DNA from: Garcia nutans | Taxonomy: Eukaryota > Streptophyta > Magnoliopsida > Malpighiales > Euphorbiaceae | Direction of reading: 5' to 3' | DNA length: 64,000 bases | Assembly: GCA_947685225.1 (NCBI GenBank) | Contig: CANTUV010000011.1 | Span: 62,608,501 to 62,672,500, forward strand | Shown here: piece after piece, positions 61,513 to 64,000 of the stretch | How positions within the stretch are numbered: the first letter of the stretch is position 1 | Layout of the letters: every line of letters starts with the position of its first letter | Notes under the pieces: generated by a model | The model's database searches: none | Told to the model about the DNA's origin: nothing | The model's input: the letters and a program-made list of their open reading frames with translations, nothing else | Program-made: the position numbers and the translations under genes

Positions 61513-63537
61513 TATAATATTAAAAATTTTAAATACTAAATTTTGATTTAATATTGATAATTGACAATGAATTGTGATATAAGTGGTATGGATAAGTAAT
61601 TTAAATAGTTGATCTTAAAAATTTACTGAAGAAATTATATATTTTTACGGTTTTACGAGATTAAAAATCGAGTTAGAATCAAAGGATAAGAAAAATGGTG
61701 CATCATAGCTAAGATGAGATTGGCCGCATTGGATTAAACCATATATTTATATATGGAAATGTGTGTGTATGTTTAGAAACTTCTCTTTCTTTCTTCTTCT
61801 TTCTTCTTTCCACGTTCATCACCATCTTCACCACCAAAAACTCCTTCTTTCTTTATTCTTTCCAAGATTTAAAAAAAAAAAACTTAAGAGAAAATCATAT
61901 CTAGATATAAGCTTTTAGAAGAATAAGCTGAAAAAGTTAAGATTATCAACAAGTGATTAGAGAAAAAAAGAAGAGTTTAAAGATGTACGTGCTTATGTAT
62001 TTTTAATTTGCAACTCTCTAAATTTCTATGAATTTTATTGATTAAAGTGATTGATTGAGTTGTCTTTGAAGAGTTTTTACTGAAAATATTCGATGTAAGC
62101 TCTTTTTATGTTAAAGAAATTAGTTTTGATCCATTGTCATCATATATTTGGATATATGGAGTTTAAGTAGGCAAGTGTTCGAAATACAGATCTTTACTTG
62201 ACACAATAAGTGACACGACCATATCACTAGACGTGTCAACGCTGCTGTGTTTCAGTGTTGATGAAACGATCAGAAACACGCCCGTATCATTGGATGTGTC
62301 ATAGGTACTGTGATGAAAATAAATGACACGGCCAGTGATATGCCCGTGTCATTAAGCGTGTCATTACCAGTGTAATGTAATTTAAATGTCACAGCCAGTA
62401 ACTCGCCTATATCATTGGGCGTGTCACTTGAGAAAATTGCTAAAATAACTTTTTACTTTATTTTTCATTTTTAATTCTAGTTGTAACGATTATAAGTCCT
62501 CAAAGTGTAAATAATTTCTTTTTGAAGTCAACTCTAACAAGTAGTGTAATGAATTTATTTGAATATATGATAAAATATGCGTGATACAAGTGTCGATCGA
62601 AGAATTGTTCCATTGAAGTGTTGTGTATGATTTAATGTTAATTAATAACTATTGAATTGCCTAAATCATACTGATTTTAGATATAGTTTGGGATTGAATG
62701 GCAAGCCAAAAGGAGAATATCCAAAGTGATAGTGGGTATTCTGTGCCATTAATAGACATTCTGAATCACCATACTTAGTGGGTATTCGTGCCATAGTAGG
62801 CCATTGGCTAAAATTTTATACAGTGGACATTAAATTGCCAACAGTGACCTGTTATCCAAACCTAGAATCCGAGTTTAGTGTGTATAGGCATAATTAAAGA
62901 AGTTATCTATATTAAAAATAATGTGTTATATGGTCATTGATAAATTATTCAATTCTGAATTTAATCGTGTTTAGTATTTTAACTTTCAATAAATTTATTA
63001 ATTTTTTATTTAACGTTCTAAAAGTAATACTTTTTATTTTTTCTAAATTATTTAATGTTTAGATCTATTTTCTTTATTTTTTTTGCATATTGTGAATACA
63101 TAAGCACAACTAAATTTTGCTTAGCGTGTTAAATATGTTTTCTGATGCGCAGATCAAACAAGAAGAGTTGAGACTGCAGAGTGAGAGATTTACGTTTCCG
63201 GTCAACTGTATCATAAAGGTTCAATAACAATATTATAAATATTATATTTTGTACAGTTCACATGGCAATACCTTATAATTTTGTATGACATTTGTACAAG
63301 TTTGAAAATTTTATTAATGTAAGTTATTAACAAGAGTTCTATATAATTTAACAGATATATATTTGTAATACATAATTGGCTGTACTAGTTATTTTGAAAG
63401 CTTAATAACTGCATTAATACCTATAAGTATTTTGTCTTTATTTTTTTAATATTTATAGATACGTATGTAAAATAAGTGTGAATGTTAGGTGACATCTCCT
63501 ATATAATTAAGTGTATAGGCTATATAAGGGTGTTACA
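61513..63537 (+). repeat. 3' LTR of the chromovirus
   Basis: Collinear with the 5' LTR throughout, including the hairpin array (62211-62427). It is preceded by GTGGGGAAAAA at 61501-61511, a plausible polypurine tract for plus-strand priming, and ends GGTGTTACA. Confidence 0.9.
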
Positions 63538-64000
63538 ATTATTATATTTTATAGTGTTTATATATATATATATTTTTTACAACATAAAGAAACAACATGT
63601 GATATAATAATTTATTATTATATATTATTATTTTTTTTGTATTCTAAGATTTTTGTTGTCTACAAAGTGATTATTGTTATTATTATATTTTCTAAGTTAA
63701 GCGTTAAAATTTTTATAAAATGCATATAATTTTTGTAAAAATCATTTTTTTATAAAATGATAAAAAATATATAATTTTTAAATGAATGTTAGCTACATTC
63801 ACAAATAACATAAAATTAATGAATATAGATAGAATTAATGAATATAGATTATATCATTAATATCATGAAATAATAATATTTATTTTTATAATATTAAAAT
63901 AAAGAAAAAATTATTTTAAAATTTATTATTTAATAAAATATACATTTTAAAGTATGCCACAATATATAAATTACGATCATAAAATAATTTTATTTTAAAA
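63538..64000. other. AT-rich flank of the chromovirus
   Basis: Beyond the target duplication the DNA is extremely AT-rich, like the left flank at 54.2-54.8 kb. No gene is seen. Confidence 0.6.

Larger units (their letters stand above)
54791..63537 (+). mobile_element. Ty3/gypsy chromovirus-type LTR retrotransposon (Tekay/Del-like), degenerate
   Basis: LTRs at 54791-56746 and 61513-63537 flank a 4.8-kb interior with, in order: gag with a CCHC-like remnant, retropepsin-like protease, reverse transcriptase, RNase H, integrase and a C-terminal chromodomain-like segment. Domain order with the integrase after RNase H defines Ty3/gypsy; the C-terminal chromodomain defines chromoviruses. The LTR ends read TATAA...TTACA (ancestrally TG...CA). 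Flanking 5-mers are GTTAT (54786-54790) and ATTAT (63538-63542), a target duplication with one transition. Many in-frame stops and some frameshifts make it non-functional. By eye roughly one base in ten differs between the LTRs in the first 200 bases, so the insertion is old. Confidence 0.93.

Overview
This is nuclear DNA of a flowering plant, most likely a rosid-type eudicot. It is AT-rich, its genes have GT-AG introns, and transposable-element relics lie between the genes. The recognisable genes have Arabidopsis-like orthologues: CYP703A2, REC1, CNX3, an APF2-type aspartyl protease, a plastid DUF212/VPR-type protein, a DOMON/cytochrome b561 protein and a WSD acyltransferase. All names come from reading the translations by eye; no database was searched.

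Three genes look intact. CYP703A2 (minus, 12877-14576, two exons, 515 residues) is the fatty-acid in-chain hydroxylase of pollen-wall sporopollenin synthesis. A DOMON plus cytochrome b561 protein (plus, 28643-30196, four exons, 409 residues) is a membrane electron carrier. REC1 (minus, 31723-45134, 23 coding exons, 1870 residues) is a CLU/TPR protein affecting chloroplast compartment size. All their exon junctions close in frame at canonical splice sites.

Five genes are broken: an aspartyl protease at the left edge (1-827), CNX3/MoaC (about 7022-10060, split by a retrotransposon), a KELP/PC4-like gene carrying a copia-type gag domain (15747-17076), a DUF212 gene (18037-20876) and a WSD wax-ester synthase (23577-25455). 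Several of the premature stops are what a single C-to-T or G-to-A change would give. CNX3 is normally indispensable, so an intact copy should exist elsewhere, as expected for one copy of a duplicated segment that is losing genes.

Mobile DNA by region: a MITE-like element (2050-2506); a tandem duplication whose second copy holds a 310-bp foldback element (3437-4940); a 2.6-kb minus-strand LTR retrotransposon with 5-bp target duplications inside a CNX3 exon (7041-9684), and a solo LTR of the same family (10190-10638); another MITE-like element (11389-12064); a TRIM-like miniature retrotransposon (26870-27986); and a nearly complete but dead Ty3/gypsy chromovirus with 2-kb LTRs (54791-63537). 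The largest stretch without a recognisable gene is 45.2-54.8 kb.

As I recall the Arabidopsis map, CYP703A2, CNX3, the aspartyl protease and REC1 lie together at At1g01280-At1g01320, and the DUF212 and DOMON-b561 genes together at At3g61750-At3g61770. Here the second pair sits between CYP703A2 and REC1. The genes do not form a pathway; their proximity is inherited gene order.
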